In this document: positions 22,701 through 35,282 of the stretch, in pieces
Position numbering within the stretch: position 1 is the stretch's first letter
Layout: every line of letters starts with the position of its first letter
Source of the DNA: Agelaius tricolor
Taxonomy: Eukaryota; Chordata; Aves; Passeriformes; Icteridae
Length of the DNA stretch: 64,000 nucleotides
Direction of reading: 5' to 3'
NCBI GenBank assembly: GCA_023055355.1
Contig: JALJCS010000053.1
Coordinates: 2,784,008 to 2,848,007, forward strand
Translations under genes and position numbers: made by a program
Notes under the pieces: model-generated
Databases searched by the model: none
Seen by the model: the letters and a program-made list of their open reading frames with translations, nothing else
What the model was told of the DNA's origin: nothing

Positions 22701-25700
22701 TCATAGAGCTGGTTGTTTTAATTGTTTTACTCAAAGGATTTCAAACCACAAGACTGTCCTGAGCAGGTGATAAAAATATTAATTTTTGGAAGAGTTGTAT
22801 TAGTGTTTGCCTTATGAGAGCAGTTATTTATGGCCTTGGATGGCTTTGCATTTTTCCCAAAGTGTTTGTATTTTTTTGGGAAGCAGAAGTGCCTGTGTGT
22901 GATCCTGTTTACTCCATTGAGATAGCTCTGATTTTGCTGCACAAAATGAAAAAGCAGAAGACTGTAGCAGAAACTAAGTATAGATAACATTTAATATATT
23001 GCTGTTGGTCTTTGCTGTACCCATAGTTAAATTGGGTAAAAACATCAGTGTGTTCTCTTCCCCTCATTTTCCCTTCCTGCTTTCCTGACCTGTACAGTAT
23101 TTTTTCATATTTTATACCATTTTTATGCTTCCTGAATATGTGTTTCCACTCTAGTCTGATAATCTTATCTTGATCTCTGACTGTACTAATACAGCATCTG
23201 AGAAACAGCTTTCTATTATCTTAACTTTAAAAAGTTTCTAAGGCCCTTGTATGTACTAAAAGTATGAAGAATTGAATTTCTACTGCATGCTGTTGTTGTT
23301 AAAATTTATTTATAATCTGAATCAAGTTAATATACCACTGATTAAAATCACTGTAAATAAATGAGGCACAGCTTGTGGAGTTTGACTGATGGAGCTGTAG
23401 GCCCATTTTGGCCAGCTGTTAAATCATATATAATCCATGCAAAACAAGTTTTTAAAGGAATTTAGAGTGTGTTGTGCTGCCAGGCCAACTGGACAGTTTT
23501 CTGTGTGCTGTGCAAGTGTTGGGGCACAATTTGGAGGCACCTCAAGGTATTAACATGGGTGAATGAATTGCATCCACTAGAGCATGGAAATTTTTATCTG
23601 TGCCAGGTCATGGTTGTGGCCCCCACAGGACTGGGATTTACTCACATACTTTATTTACATACTGTGTCTAATTAGATAAATTTTGTGAAATCTGTTTTCT
23701 TACTCTGCTGTTATATCAGGCAATATTATGGCTGCAATTATTAGAAATGAACTGAGGAATTTTGTGAAGCTGTGAGAAGGAGCCTTGAGGGCTCATTTTC
23801 AGCTGCAGGCAGCTCTGCTACCACACATAGGATGCATCTCTTTTGATTTGAACATTGCCCAGCTACAGCAATTAATTTTTTTCTTTGTGTTCCAGAGGGA
23901 GATGTTCATCCTCCTGAACACATACCAGACCCTGGCAAATGCCCAGGTGCTTTCCAGACAGACAAACGTCCCCCTGGAAGAGTTACCTTGGGCAGAGCTT
24001 TGTGCCCTCTTGCATGAGAATGTTGGAGCCCTGGTCTCGAACTTCAGCAAGGCTAACCAGAGGGTGAGTGTCCCCAGGCATCAGCTGCCTCTGCTGAGCT
24101 CAGTGACATTTGCTCACACTGCAGTCTCGTTAAAAAGGACTGATATTCATCCCCCCAAAAGGATTTGGACACTAACAAATGAGCACCATTAATTCTGGCT
24201 TGTTCACTGCTCACTTTGTTGCCAGGGGCATTTAGATGTGACTGGAGTGTGCATCAAGTCTCTCAGCTCCACCTTCTGTGCAGGATATTCTGAAAGGACA
24301 ATCTGATAGTAGCCACAGGAACCTAATTAAAAGATAATAAATTCATCTTACTGATGAAGAAATTCACTGAACCTAGTCATTTACAGTCATAAATCAAGTC
24401 TTTCTTTTACTATAATCCAGAGGCCAAATACACTTTCTCCAGGAATATCACCTTTTAATTATGTCTTTATGATTCAGCTGTACTACTTGAAAGAATGCCA
24501 GTGTGGGGTTTTTTTGTTGAATTGTAACTTTGGATTATGACATTTTTATTCAGAAACACAACAGAAATACCTATTATAAAACATGTCAGGATCTCTAGGA
24601 AGGAGGAGCTGTACTTTTTTGAGTGGTTTTAAAGCAAGTGAGCTTACATGGCCTTTCTCCCCAGAAAACCTTCTGGTTTTATGAAGGAAAAAACCCCTTT
24701 TAAAATAACTCAGCTGGCTCCAGAGACTAAGCTATGCCTAAAGAGCTCTTTAGGGTATCACTTTGTGTTCTGGTTTATTTCTCTTTTGAAGTAGATGAGG
24801 AAAGGGAAGGGAAGGTGAACACTGCTGGCAGCGTTTGTAGGGCTTGTGTCTTATTGTTGCTTGCTTTTTAGTTAGGCCTTGTTATTGAGACTGATTATGA
24901 GGTCTCTAGGGCTCTTCTCATGTACTTAGCAGCTTTTCTGGGATTTTAGACTGGGCTGAAAAAACTTTTTTCCCACACAGTTCAGTGTGGTCTATCTGGA
25001 AGTATCTTGATATTTTCTAGGAGCAGAAAGTTCAGGTGTGTGCATTTGAGGATCATTGTTGGCTTGGTTCATTCCTCCATTTAGCTTGCATGAGGTGCAT
25101 TGTTAAACCACAAGAGTGAATCCCTTCATGTTTGTTGAAAATACATCCTAAACTTATGAGCTACTTGTAAGGAAAAAATTCTCTGTGCTAGAATTCCCTG
25201 AAATTGTTTTAAAACTTAATAATAATCTGGAATGTCTTGGCTTTTCAACAAAAGAAAAAAACCAAAACCACAAACAAACAAACAAACAAATTAAAGGCTG
25301 TGTTTTAATTATTGTTTGCAATCATCACAAACTTCTAAAGGATATACTTGGATTACTAATTTACTAAACTTTAATACAATCATTAAAAAAAATGTATCAA
25401 GTGTTTGGCTCAGGTTTCCTGCAAAGAGGGTGACAAATATCTCTGCAAGGTAGTAGAAGGATAGCAAAACCGAAACCAAATAAAATACTTTGTTTCAAAA
25501 TATATTTCAGTTTTGTTTTGAGAACCAAGTAATTCATCTGCTGTGAAAGGGTTTTACTTAGTTTTAATAAAAATATTGAAAAAACTGCAGTTTAGATTTT
25601 ATGCTGGAATAGTCTCTGCTTAACTTAAAGTGAAAAGGTATATAATAATTTCTTCTTAAATGCTTGTCACACAGATAGCTCACCTAGAATATATTTGCAA

Positions 25701-28700
25701 GCACAAGACTGACACTATGAACGACCTTCAGCAGAACCAGGAGGAGGCTTTGGAGAAAATGTCTGAACAGTTAAAAGCACAGGAACACTGGTGGCAGAAA
25801 GAAAAGCAATATCTTCAACAGCAGTACTCAAACGTCCTTGCAGAATTTCATGCAAGATCACAGGTATGGTGCTGTGAACTTCTAATTGTTTTTTCTTTAA
25901 AAATTGAATGGATTATTTCAATAGTTGAAGCCTCTTAGCAGTTAAAGGTCATTTGGGAATTTTAGTATACGTTTAAAGTCTGAAAAAATCCAAAACCAAA
26001 CAACAAGCCAACCCATCCCTGTGCTAATATTACCATCACTTAAAATAAGAAATAAATTACTTTGATCAAGCATTTGTTGAAGAGAATTTAGTCTTCAGGC
26101 CCAGCTGAGAAGCCTGATTTCATCTACAGATGGCAGTATTCTTTTTCTGAGAATGTTAAAGCTGTAAGATCAAATTGGCTTGTTTTGAGAATTACTGAGG
26201 GCAGCAGCTACTTTTCAGCATCATCATTTGCAGAGATTGTATAGAATAACAATAATGTGGTATCACCTGGGGATAAATTTAGTTACATATGTACTGACCC
26301 GAAGAGCAGTGGTAGATTTCAACAGTGTTAAGCAACTCTGTTTTTCTGATACTACAGTGAGGAGTGGCCTAAAAGTGTGAAACTGTCACTCCTTGTTAGA
26401 TGAGTTATTTGCAATCCAGAATGTTCCCTGTTATTCCACAACCACCATTTACTGTCTTTACCAGCACATTCCTTCGCACCTGTTTCAATTAAAAGCGTTG
26501 TGAATAAAGGAAATAGATGTCCCTTGTTATTTGTGAGTTACTGCAACTTACTTCACAGAATAATGCTGTATTTGATGCAGATTTCAGGGCTGGAAGTCTT
26601 TGCATGCTGAAAAATTTAATCTGTCTACTTTCATGTTCCAGACTTCCTTATGTTTTTCCTCTCACTTACACTGGTTTTCTGCTCGGTACAGCAGTGTTCT
26701 CTCTGAAATTGGAGGATATTATTACTATTGTTAAGTCAATTCATAAAACTGTCTTGTGGGCAGACAGGTGGTGTTGGACCTTCTGGGAGCTATCACGGTG
26801 TTGGTGGATTGTTTTCAGAAATCAGGAGTTCATTTGCAGTTGATGATCGTGTAAATTTCCCTCCTACCACTTTTTTTGTTTCATACATCTAATTCTGTAA
26901 TTCCTTACTAGAAGAGACACTTTCATCATGATTATTACTAACAACTTTTGCTCCTTTAATGCATCATTTGAATGGCAAAGGTAAATTTTCTTTTCATTCT
27001 TGTCTAGGTAAAAACCATGTAGTTATTGTTTCTTCCATTATTGTTTGGTTTGTTTCTGTCGCAGGAATATAAAGAAACGGCGCAGAAAATGAGGCAAAAA
27101 CTCTATGGCCTTGAACAACTCTCTGACAAACTGGCCCAGGAAAACAAATCCTTGAAAAATTCATTATTAGATGCTTTCAAGGCACGCTCATCCCTGCTGG
27201 CAGCCTGTGCGCTGCTGTCAGGGGCCCTGTGCTCTCTCTACGGCCGACTGTGCACCACGTCTTGCCAAAGAGACATTCTCCAGGAACGGGTGAACCAGCA
27301 CCAACTCCTGAACCACAAGATCGTCAGCCTCCTTTATGCTCTCCCTGCTGTGGTGGAAAGAAACCAGGATGAAGGCAGGCTGAGGCAGAGAAGAGCCAAG
27401 AACCTGGTTTATGTGTTCCGAAGAGCCGTGATCGCAGTTCTGGCTGCTAACAGGCTGAGGGCTCTGGCCCGATATTCTTGTACATTTTTCATCTGGACAG
27501 ATGGATGCAGAGGAAGCTCTGGAATTCAAGTTTGTCTGGGAGAATCCAGAGGCAGGCATCCTGTGACACGTAAGTGAAATGTTCTTAAAGAGTTAAATCA
27601 AATTACATGCTTAGGGAATAACAAAGAGCAATATTATTATTGCTAGGGCATAAAGACATATTTAATGACATTTTGACAAATGCTATTTACAGATTTATGA
27701 TTTTTATATTGCTTGACGAATTTATTTCACTCTAAGAGGAAATGCCTAGTCTTATGTTAAGCACTGCAGGTAAAATTGCAATTATGCACATGAACGCAAC
27801 ACTATCTGATATTTTTAATATTTGTTTTATGGATTTCAGAATTAGGTGCTACAGCATCTTCTCTGTGGTAAATATCTTGCAATGTTCCCTTTTTTTTTTT
27901 GGAAAAGGTATTTCCTCTTTTTTTAAAAATAATTTTTAATATTTATTTCCTAAAAATCCACAAAAAATTGCTTTCTGATTCAGATAAAATATTAGCATAG
28001 GATTTCAAAATTTTCTTTTGAGATTATGTCTAGATTGCCCCTTTCTGTTGCCAGACCAGTTTAGATTTCCCTCTACAATGATAAATGGTATTAAAAATGT
28101 TTTCCAAATTAGAAGATTCATCTACTTTTTTTTTTTCATCATTCTGGAAGCATGCTTAAAACAGTCTAAATTGTCCTGACTAATTTCTTGTTTAATGCTA
28201 ATTTTTGGTTAATTTCTGAAAGAGCCGGAGGCAGCAGTGTGCCATATTTTAGTGATTTACTTATCCTGTTAGCTGCAATTCTGTTTCACAGGTTTTGGAG
28301 AGGAAGGAGTTGACTGTATTGAAGCAGTTAACTGGTTGTCTAGCTCTAACCTCTATACCGCAATAATCAGTTCCATCTCAGAACTGCAGGGTGTTCTCAG
28401 CAACCAAGGTAATTTTAACCGTATATTGTTGTAGCAGAAATATATTTAAAAATAAATAAGTCAGGGTGGTCATATCATTTCCATTTTTATGATTTTATCT
28501 AAACTCTTCTGGATCATAGCTCTGAAGAGATATTTCTGATATCCATGATAGATGCCTTTGACTAGAGGTTATGTCCTGAGCTAGTCAATAAAAATTGTAG
28601 TGGAGCTGTTTCCCTGAAAGAGTAATTTGATTACAGGGTAAAATAATAACTCTTTTCTACATTCTCTAAATGATCATATTTCTGTGCTGGAACAGATTAA

Positions 28701-31700
28701 TTTTCTTAAGCAGCTGATAGGATATTTTATGCTTTCAGTATATAGAGTCATGGAAGCAGAAGGCTGGAGAGTGTTTCTGGAGTTTATTTACAGTGAGAAC
28801 TGATACAGGTTCCCTTGGTTCATCTGCATTTCTGCCATCTGTGGTTCTTTATTAACCTCTGTTTTTAGAGTCCCCACATTTTTGTCACAGAAGAAAGGAT
28901 ATTAGAAGAGGGATAATTTATGTGAATAAAGGGAAATAGCAGGAGAAAGACAAGATGATGCATTTTCCAGAAGCCTAAACACTAAATTGGTATCAAAGTT
29001 GCCATTGAATCAAATGTCTTTCGATTCAGTTTCAGGCACTTTCTTCTTTGATCATGCTGTTTTCAAGAAATTGAATTCATATCCTTTAAAAGCAAAGTTG
29101 GAACAGTGGTTCAGATTCAGCATTCTGTGTTTCAGAATATTTACAGGTTCCATCCTGTAGAAGTGAAAAAGAACGTGATATTACAAGGAATGGGAACTAA
29201 TAACCTGCTCGATGTTTCCTTTTTGTTGTTTTTTCTTCAAGATTCGGAGCTCTGGCTTTCTAGTAACTCGCTGATCGGCACAGCCAGGAACTGCTTTGCA
29301 AAACTGATGGACAACCTGAGCGTTCTGATGGAGACAGTTCAAGGGAACGCTCGTGGGTGCAGAGCCTACCTGGAGAGGGACTCGCTGATAGAGAGGCTGG
29401 CTCGTGGCCTCCAGAGAGTAAATGCCCAGGCCCTGGAAGCTGGATTCCATGACAGACTGCCCAGCACAGTAAGCAGATTGACAGTCCTCCTCCATGGAAA
29501 CAGAAGGTTTACAGCAACGGTGAAGCTCCCTTGATAGCAGCATTTCTTTGGTTTCAGGCTGGTGATGAGTCCATGACAGTCAAGTGCTACTATGTGGACA
29601 CTCCAGAAGTAGATTTGTCACACATTAGGGTGTGAATAGGTCTTTTCTTTTATTGAAAGAATTTTTGGAGGAGGTTTAGTGTATCCAAGTAAAAGATTTT
29701 TTTTCAAGTTCTATCAGATCTGTATTAGCTTATAATAAGAAATTTGCTTTTGGCTTGATGTAAATGTTAAGGTTGATTTTTATTATTGTTTTCTCCTTTC
29801 TCATGTTTACCATCCTTTCTTTCAGTAATGATAACCTTCTTCCCTTTAACCAAAATGAAAGGATAAACTCTTTCTCTAATCATCTTCATAGTAAACCTTA
29901 GGTGAAAATAGTACTTCCTTGTAAACAGAATTTGCACTAACCCTTGGTAGGTGACAGGTTCAAACTTTTGTCCTTGTGTATGTCTTTTAGAGATGGAGGG
30001 AAAAATTATGTTTTGTCTTCTTTTTCTTCAGTCTTAAATATTATTCATTTTATTGCTAAAATAACAGATTTTATAGCCCATCAACTTGTTTTTGTTTGCT
30101 GACAGAGAAACATAGCAACTTTGCAGCAAGAAATATTTGAATTTTCACGAAGGCTTCATGCAGCAGAGGTAGAGTCCCGCTCACTGCACCTGCAGCTTGC
30201 AGAATGCAGATGGGCTTTCAATGAGATGCAAAAAGATGCTGAAAAACCCCACAGACTGCAGAGCCAATTAAGTGAAGCTCAGCAAGTAAGTGCATTTGAC
30301 TTGGAGGCTCTCTTGCTTAAAAGAGATTCTCCTTTCTACACATTTTTTGATTTGTGTTTTTTTGGAAAACAAGCATAAAATTGATTTACTTTCAACAGAA
30401 TTTTCCAGAAATCTTGCCTTGTAAATGTCACGTAACCAGAAGACAGATTTATTTAGAAATATCCCTTTTCCACTGGAGTTATCTTTTGATTTGTAGAAGG
30501 GGGTATTCTGTATAAATTAGAGTTTGGTCTTCAGCAATCCAGGTTCTCCCATTTGTTGAAAATGTTGATGTGATTTATGTATCCTAAAAGAAGATTTCAT
30601 TTCAACAGAATAAAGTCAGTGGGAATGAGGGTATTCAATAAGAATGTTAATGAAATATAAAGATAGCAGTTGAAACTCTGTATGGATGTTGATGAATGTT
30701 ATAATAAATACAATACAAATTTTACTGGGTCTGTTTCCCTGAAGAAGTAACTTTATGGCAGGGGGAGAAAAAGCTTTTGTCTATATTCTCAGTAGCACAA
30801 AATTCCCCTGAGTCTTTTGCTGTTGCTGATTGACTTACCGAGACACTGTGGGTTCCCTAACCTGAAGCCTAGTTGGTAGAACCTGTCAGGGTGTCCCAAT
30901 CCAAACACTTCTAAGCAAAGAATATCTGCTAGATGATGTCTCACCCATTGTCCTTCCTGTTCTTAGCTAGTAAAATAGATTTTTTTTGAAACTCAAAAAT
31001 ACCTAAACACCTTCAGTTTTTTTCTTAACAGGTTTATGCCCTTAGTGGTTTTGGACTGTTAGATGAAAATTATCACATATTAGATTGTAGTTGAAATGCA
31101 GATGACAACTTTCTTTGAAGAATTATTTCTTTCTGGAACAGTTTTTGGACAAGAAGAACAGTCCACAAAGGTGTTTACAAGGGTTAAGAAGCTCTCCACT
31201 AAAATTCTGAACATTGATCTGCATATTTTTCCTTCTAAATACTGAAGTTTTGCATCCCACTGTGCTAATTAGAATAGAATAATGAATGCCAAGACTTTCC
31301 ATGAATGTTCTTTATAAAAAACGCAGCAATTAACTGGTCTGCCATCTTATTGTTCAGTGATGTCTTCATGTTAAAGAAATCTCAATACTAATCACAAGCA
31401 TGAGTTTATTTTAGAATTTGATATGTTTGCAAGTGGAACTCACTCAGTGGTAGGGAAACCACTGAATATAGTTACAGAATCAGGCACAACTTGTTTCTCT
31501 TTCCAGAAAATCAACCAAGACAATGTACAGGAGGAGTTACAAAATTCTTTGCAGCGTGAGCATGAGGCACAATTGCTTTTACAAGAACAGCAGCAACGGA
31601 TTCAGGAGCTGAGCAATAGACTGGAATCACACTCATTTGCTGAGCTAAGTAAAAGCCACATATCTCTGAGGGTAAGATTATTCTTCTGGAACAGTCACCA

Positions 31701-34700
31701 GAGTATTACCTTTCATTAAATAAGCCAAATAGCGCAGTCCTTGTGTAAATAAAATAATGGGAGTAAATAAACACGCACTACTCAGTCTGCTGGAACTTTA
31801 GGCTACTGAGAAAACACTTCAAAGACTCCTCTTTAAAAATTTTTTTAAGCTATCTGTTTTTTTTTTAAGTTTAAGAAAAAGTCTTCAATGGGATTTGTTT
31901 TGGGGTTTTTTTTTGCCTACAATCATTTTGCATTCTAAAGCACATTTATATATAGCAAACATACTAAAAACTAGGCGGGTTCTGAGTCAGTAATGCTTTT
32001 GCTAGGAAATTCATAAAACCTTAGGATGCAGTGGTCCAAATGTACTTTACAATCAGTTTGTCTTTCACGTTGGTCAGTAGCCAGTGGCATAAAGTAAAGT
32101 TTCTTTGGGCTACAGAGTAACTCTGCTCTCTGTCTGCTGGCAGGGCCTCCCTGATACAGCGGAGGAGCTGAGGAAAAGAGACCAAGTTCTGGATCAACAG
32201 GAGAAACTCCTGAAAGACATGGAGCAGGACCAGAAGCTGCTGTGGGAGACTCTTGAGGAGGCAGAACGTGCCCTTGAACAGGGAGTAAAGTGAGCCCTGG
32301 GGCCTGGGGGATGTCACTTTAAATGAACAAAAATTGAAATTCCTACTTCCATGGGCAGGGCTTTACTTCCCTGGACAGTGTAAGGTTAGAAGAGAAAAGT
32401 ACATCTGTCTCTTTTATTTTGAAATTCAGGGATAGTCTTCTAAAAACAAAAGTGTTAGTTCAAAATACTAGGTCATGCATTTTATGCAGTTATCCCATAA
32501 TAGTGCTTCAAATTCTGGGTGCTGAAAGAACTGGCAAACAAAATACCTGTGCTATCTAACTGATCTGACAAGATCTCTTTGGCACATCTTTAAAGATCTG
32601 TTTATTTAAGAAATGATTGATTGTTCTCTGTGTTTCCACGCCATCTTGTTATAGGCAGATACAATTTATTTATAGTAAATACAGAAGCATCAGCTAGGGG
32701 ACAGGTCTTCACTGCCAAAGGGACTGAAACCCATTTTGGATCTCGCCTTTCCTGTGGTACAAGACAGATCTTCCAGCTGATTTCAGGGAGTTTTGAATTT
32801 AGACCTAATCCCCACACCACTTACACCACAACCTGGAGTGACAGGAAAGGCTCAGGCACTGGTCTTGAAAAGATTGGTAGTCAAAAGGAGCCCCCTTGAC
32901 TTGAAGGAGCTTATTACTAACCAATTCTTACGCCATATGAAAAGAATAAGTCTTTGCAGACTTTGTTGTCTGTTGTCTTTTCATGGTATGAAGTATGTGT
33001 TATGAATATTGTTGTTCCACAGCTAGCATCTAAAAAAATTTTAGTTAATTAAATTTTCTCATCATACCTGGGATCATTCAACCTCTGAAGAGCAATATCT
33101 GAGAAGCTTTAAGGGTTTTATGCACCAGGGAAATAATGCAATTTGTATGGTCATCAATTAAATGTTTAACAAGCTAATTAAAATGACAACTGTTATTTGG
33201 TAGGATTTGATCAAAGCAGGTGTCACCTGCAGAAAGATTTGTTCCAGAAAGCTTGCCCTTTTCATCCTGCCCCAATCTATTTTGGGCATTTCAGTAAAGA
33301 TCATTCCTTGTGGCCATATATATATATATCCAGAAAAGGTGATTCTAATGTGAAGTAACTTTAAAACTGGCTTTATTTTTTTTTTCCTGTATATAGCAGC
33401 TGAATATCAACTAAGAAAGCTACTCTTCCCTCCATTATCACAGCAAATCTTCACAACTTGTAGGTTTTATTTCTCCCTTTGGAATATAAACAAAAGAGAT
33501 TAAATAAACAGAATCTGTCTGTGGTTTCCAATACAAGAATATAATTCCATCCTGCTAGAGACTTTTTATGACCTCTATATCCAAGCCATGATGGTTGTTC
33601 ATTGATAGGCCTATAATTATCTCAATTTTAATTGCTTATCCTCAACAGAAGCATCTTTCATATGGAAATGCACCAAATAGCGGTACATGAACTATGCTTA
33701 GGGTTTGCATTGGAAATATGAAAAAGAGAGAAAATCCTAATAGTTTGGGTTATCAACAATTATTTTACAGGACATGACAGCCATAAAGTAGCAGAAGATT
33801 AATTTCTACATTGGTAGAGTTTCAGTTCCATAAGGGTACTTCATTGTTCTTGTTTTGTTTTGTTTTCTTTTATTTTCTTTTATAATAGAGACAAAGAGTT
33901 GATCATTAGTCAAATGTAAGCTGTGGAGGCTGCCCTGAATGAGGTAAGAATTTGACATGTTGCCTCTGATTTGTGTTTCTAAATCAGCTAAAGCCTTAGA
34001 ACTGCTTATTCTCAGGGGACGAGAGAAGTTGTTGCAAAGCAACTTCCTTTCCTTAGTGTTGAAGTTTCCCCTCTCAACTTGTTCCATCTTAAAAAACCAC
34101 AGTGAAATAAAATGCAAGTTTGTAGCACATACACAACCTTTTCTGAATGTAGAAGTGATGACAAAATTCATTTGCCTTCCCTCACTGAGCACTATTTCTG
34201 GTTGACAAGTGAAGACTAATGGAACACACCAAAAATTGGCAATTGTTGTGGAGTTACCCCTCTACTGAATAATAAAAAGTCACATACTTGGTGGCCGTAA
34301 AACATTTGGCCTTGGGTCTGCTACTTTAACCTATGAAACATCATCAATAGGAAAAGAAAAGGCAGGAACTAGTAATCTATGGTGGGAAACTTCCACAGTA
34401 TTTTTTAAAATCATATTTTAAACTTAATAGTAATCTCAAGTTTTCCCTCTGACTTGTGCAATTGTGCCCTGATATAGGACTATTTGAAGGTGCAACAAAG
34501 CTATACATATGAATTATTTAGGAGAAAGGACTATTTTCAACTATAGCTCTCATGGCAGATGGTTTCATAACTGTTTTTAATCTAGAGCAGCACAGAGCAA
34601 AAGTGATTTTGTTACCTGGGAGTGTCAATTTCCCTTACTATATCTTTAATTCCCAGCAATGTGGGAATCTCTATTTTAGTTTCAGAGGTCACCAAAACTG

Positions 34701-35282
34701 TTGCTATTTATTTAATTTATTTATTTTCAGATATCTTTTTCTAGTCTCTTTCCTTTAATGTTCACGGGAAGTGACAGAATCTGAACTGCATCTTTCTCCT
34801 ACGGCAAACTGTGCTGATAGAAAATTTCCTTTGTGCCACCACCATCTCCATACTGGCTTCTTTCAAACTTTGGAAGTGAATGTCATGCAGCAAGTGCTGT
34901 GTTCTTGCAGTAATACATATGTGCCATATCCTTGGCCTTTCTCTTTTCAGGGCAGGGCAAGGTGCTTTGTTTTGGTAGCATTCTCTCCCAGCCCTTTGAA
35001 TTAGAGATTTATTTGCAACGAAAATTCAATCAGCCGTACTTTATTCATGGATGTTAGGTCCAATGATCAAAGCAAGTCCACTCAATGGGCTCAAGGGGCC
35101 ACCGTTCACCCCCGCTGGTGTGTCTGAAGGAGAATTACCACTGATGCTGGGGTATTTTCCTTCAGGCCAAAGAGCAGGCAGCGGCATCAGGTGCTGAAGC
35201 AGCCGCGCCACTCCCCAGCCTGCAGCTGCAGACCCTTCCAGAGGAAGCAACGGCGGGCAGGCCAGAGGCTGCATCCTTCCAG
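19617..35282 (+). CDS. CCDC171: CCDC171 gene, twelve exons, partial and possibly inactive
   Basis: Twelve segments bounded by AG and GT splice signals join with matching phase at every junction (0/2, 2/0, 0/0, 0/0, 0/1, 1/1, 1/0, 0/0, 0/0, 0/2, 2/0, 0). They total 2124 bases, about 708 codons. The protein is a coiled-coil chain rich in Glu, Gln, Lys and Leu, and its exon order and motifs match CCDC171 as I recall the human protein (about 1326 residues). Examples are LLAACAL, VIAVLAANRL, FAKLMD and RLHAAEVE. Its molecular role is poorly known. The 5' exons are not in the ERV block upstream, and the last exons would lie beyond the window. The copy contains an in-frame TAA at 33917-33919 and seems to lack some exons between the first and third. 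The introns show only AT-rich sequence with short simple repeats, such as an AAAC run near 25273 and a TA run near 33318. Confidence 0.9.
21184..21313 (+). CDS. CCDC171: CCDC171 candidate exon (second in window)
   Basis: The acceptor is actttccag and the donor is ATA|gtaagg. Entering in phase 2 and leaving in phase 0, it is open throughout (43 codons plus one base) and bridges the phase gap between the neighbouring exons exactly. It encodes SQGQHLSSGVQWKDQ followed by a Glu/Lys-rich and then Pro/Ser-rich stretch. Similarity to human CCDC171 is weak by eye, so it rests mainly on splice sites and phase. Confidence 0.55.
23896..24063 (+). CDS. CCDC171: CCDC171 exon (third in window)
   Basis: The acceptor has a strong pyrimidine tract ending tgttccag and the donor is AGG|gtgagt. 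It is 56 codons long, phase 0 at both ends, and encodes a helical segment with NTYQTLANAQ and WAELCALLHENVGALVSNF. It corresponds to the human segment with WSELCAVLQENVDALI, which gives good confidence. Confidence 0.9.
25675..25863 (+). CDS. CCDC171: CCDC171 exon (fourth in window)
   Basis: The acceptor is gtcacacag and the donor CAG|gtatgg. It is 63 codons, phase 0 at both ends. It encodes a coiled coil beginning IAHLEYICKHKTDTM, close to the human HLEYICKNKSDTM segment, and continuing with Gln/Glu-rich heptads. Confidence 0.92.
27065..27569 (+). CDS. CCDC171: CCDC171 exon (fifth in window, largest)
   Basis: The acceptor is ctgtcgcag and the donor CAC|gtaagt. It is 505 bases, phase 0 in and phase 1 out, open throughout. 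It moves from coiled coil (EYKETAQKMRQKLYGLEQL) into a hydrophobic helical core with SSLLAACALLSGALCSLYG, then a basic segment and VIAVLAANRLRAL. These landmarks correspond to the most conserved central part of CCDC171 and give the firmest identification in the gene. Confidence 0.95.
28292..28408 (+). CDS. CCDC171: CCDC171 exon (sixth in window)
   Basis: The acceptor is gtttcacag and the donor CAAG|gtaatt. It is 117 bases, phase 1 at both ends. It encodes AVNWLSSSNLYTAIISSIS, matching the human ALSWLTSSDLLAAIISSMA segment. Confidence 0.92.
29242..29468 (+). CDS. CCDC171: CCDC171 exon (seventh in window)
   Basis: The acceptor is ttcttcaag and the donor ACA|gtaagc. It is 227 bases, phase 1 in and phase 0 out. 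It encodes a helical region with GTARNCFAKLMDNLSVLME and later SLIERLARGLQRVNAQALE, matching conserved landmarks of human CCDC171. Confidence 0.93.
30106..30285 (+). CDS. CCDC171: CCDC171 exon (eighth in window)
   Basis: The acceptor is tgctgacag and the donor CAA|gtaagt. It is 60 codons, phase 0 at both ends. It resumes the coiled coil with FSRRLHAAEVESRSLHLQL, nearly the same as the human RLHAAEVERRSLR segment. Confidence 0.93.
31507..31671 (+). CDS. CCDC171: CCDC171 exon (ninth in window)
   Basis: The acceptor is ctttccag and the donor AGG|gtaaga. It is 55 codons, phase 0 at both ends. It is a Gln/Glu/Leu-rich coiled coil with QREHEAQLLLQEQQQRIQEL, matching the human EEQAQMLLNEQAQQLQEL segment. 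Confidence 0.9.
32144..32289 (+). CDS. CCDC171: CCDC171 exon (tenth in window)
   Basis: The acceptor is gctggcag and the donor AA|gtgagc. It is 146 bases, phase 0 in and phase 2 out. It encodes a charged coiled coil with EELRKRDQVLDQQEKLL and EEAERALEQGVK. Confidence 0.9.
33889..33943 (+). pseudogene. CCDC171: CCDC171 exon (eleventh in window) with in-frame stop
   Basis: The acceptor is tttataatag and the donor GAG|gtaaga. Phase 2 in and phase 0 out fit both neighbours. The reading is DKELIISQM, stop, AVEAALNE. The stop is TAA at 33917-33919 and sits where human CCDC171 has an arginine in its MRAVE segment. The flanking residues on both sides still match the family, so the frame is right and this is a true nonsense codon in this copy. 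An internal gtaag at 33916 could act as an alternative donor but would change the downstream frame. Confidence 0.85.
35166..35282 (+). CDS. CCDC171: CCDC171 exon (twelfth and last in window)
   Basis: The acceptor is tccttcag and the donor CAG|gttaga, a weaker donor. It is 39 codons, phase 0 at both ends. It encodes AKEQAAASGAEAAAPLPSLQ and ends EAASFQ, which fits the position after the human NTLHKVRDQ segment. Human CCDC171 continues with an MIKSF-like exon that is not seen anywhere in the repeat array that follows. Confidence 0.8.

Noticed and set aside
33916..33921. Internal gtaag as the real donor of the eleventh CCDC171 exon, avoiding the stop
   Set aside because: It would move the next exon to a frame that loses the family-like AKEQ sequence. 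The residues after the stop (AVEAALNE) match the family, so the downstream donor is the ancestral one.
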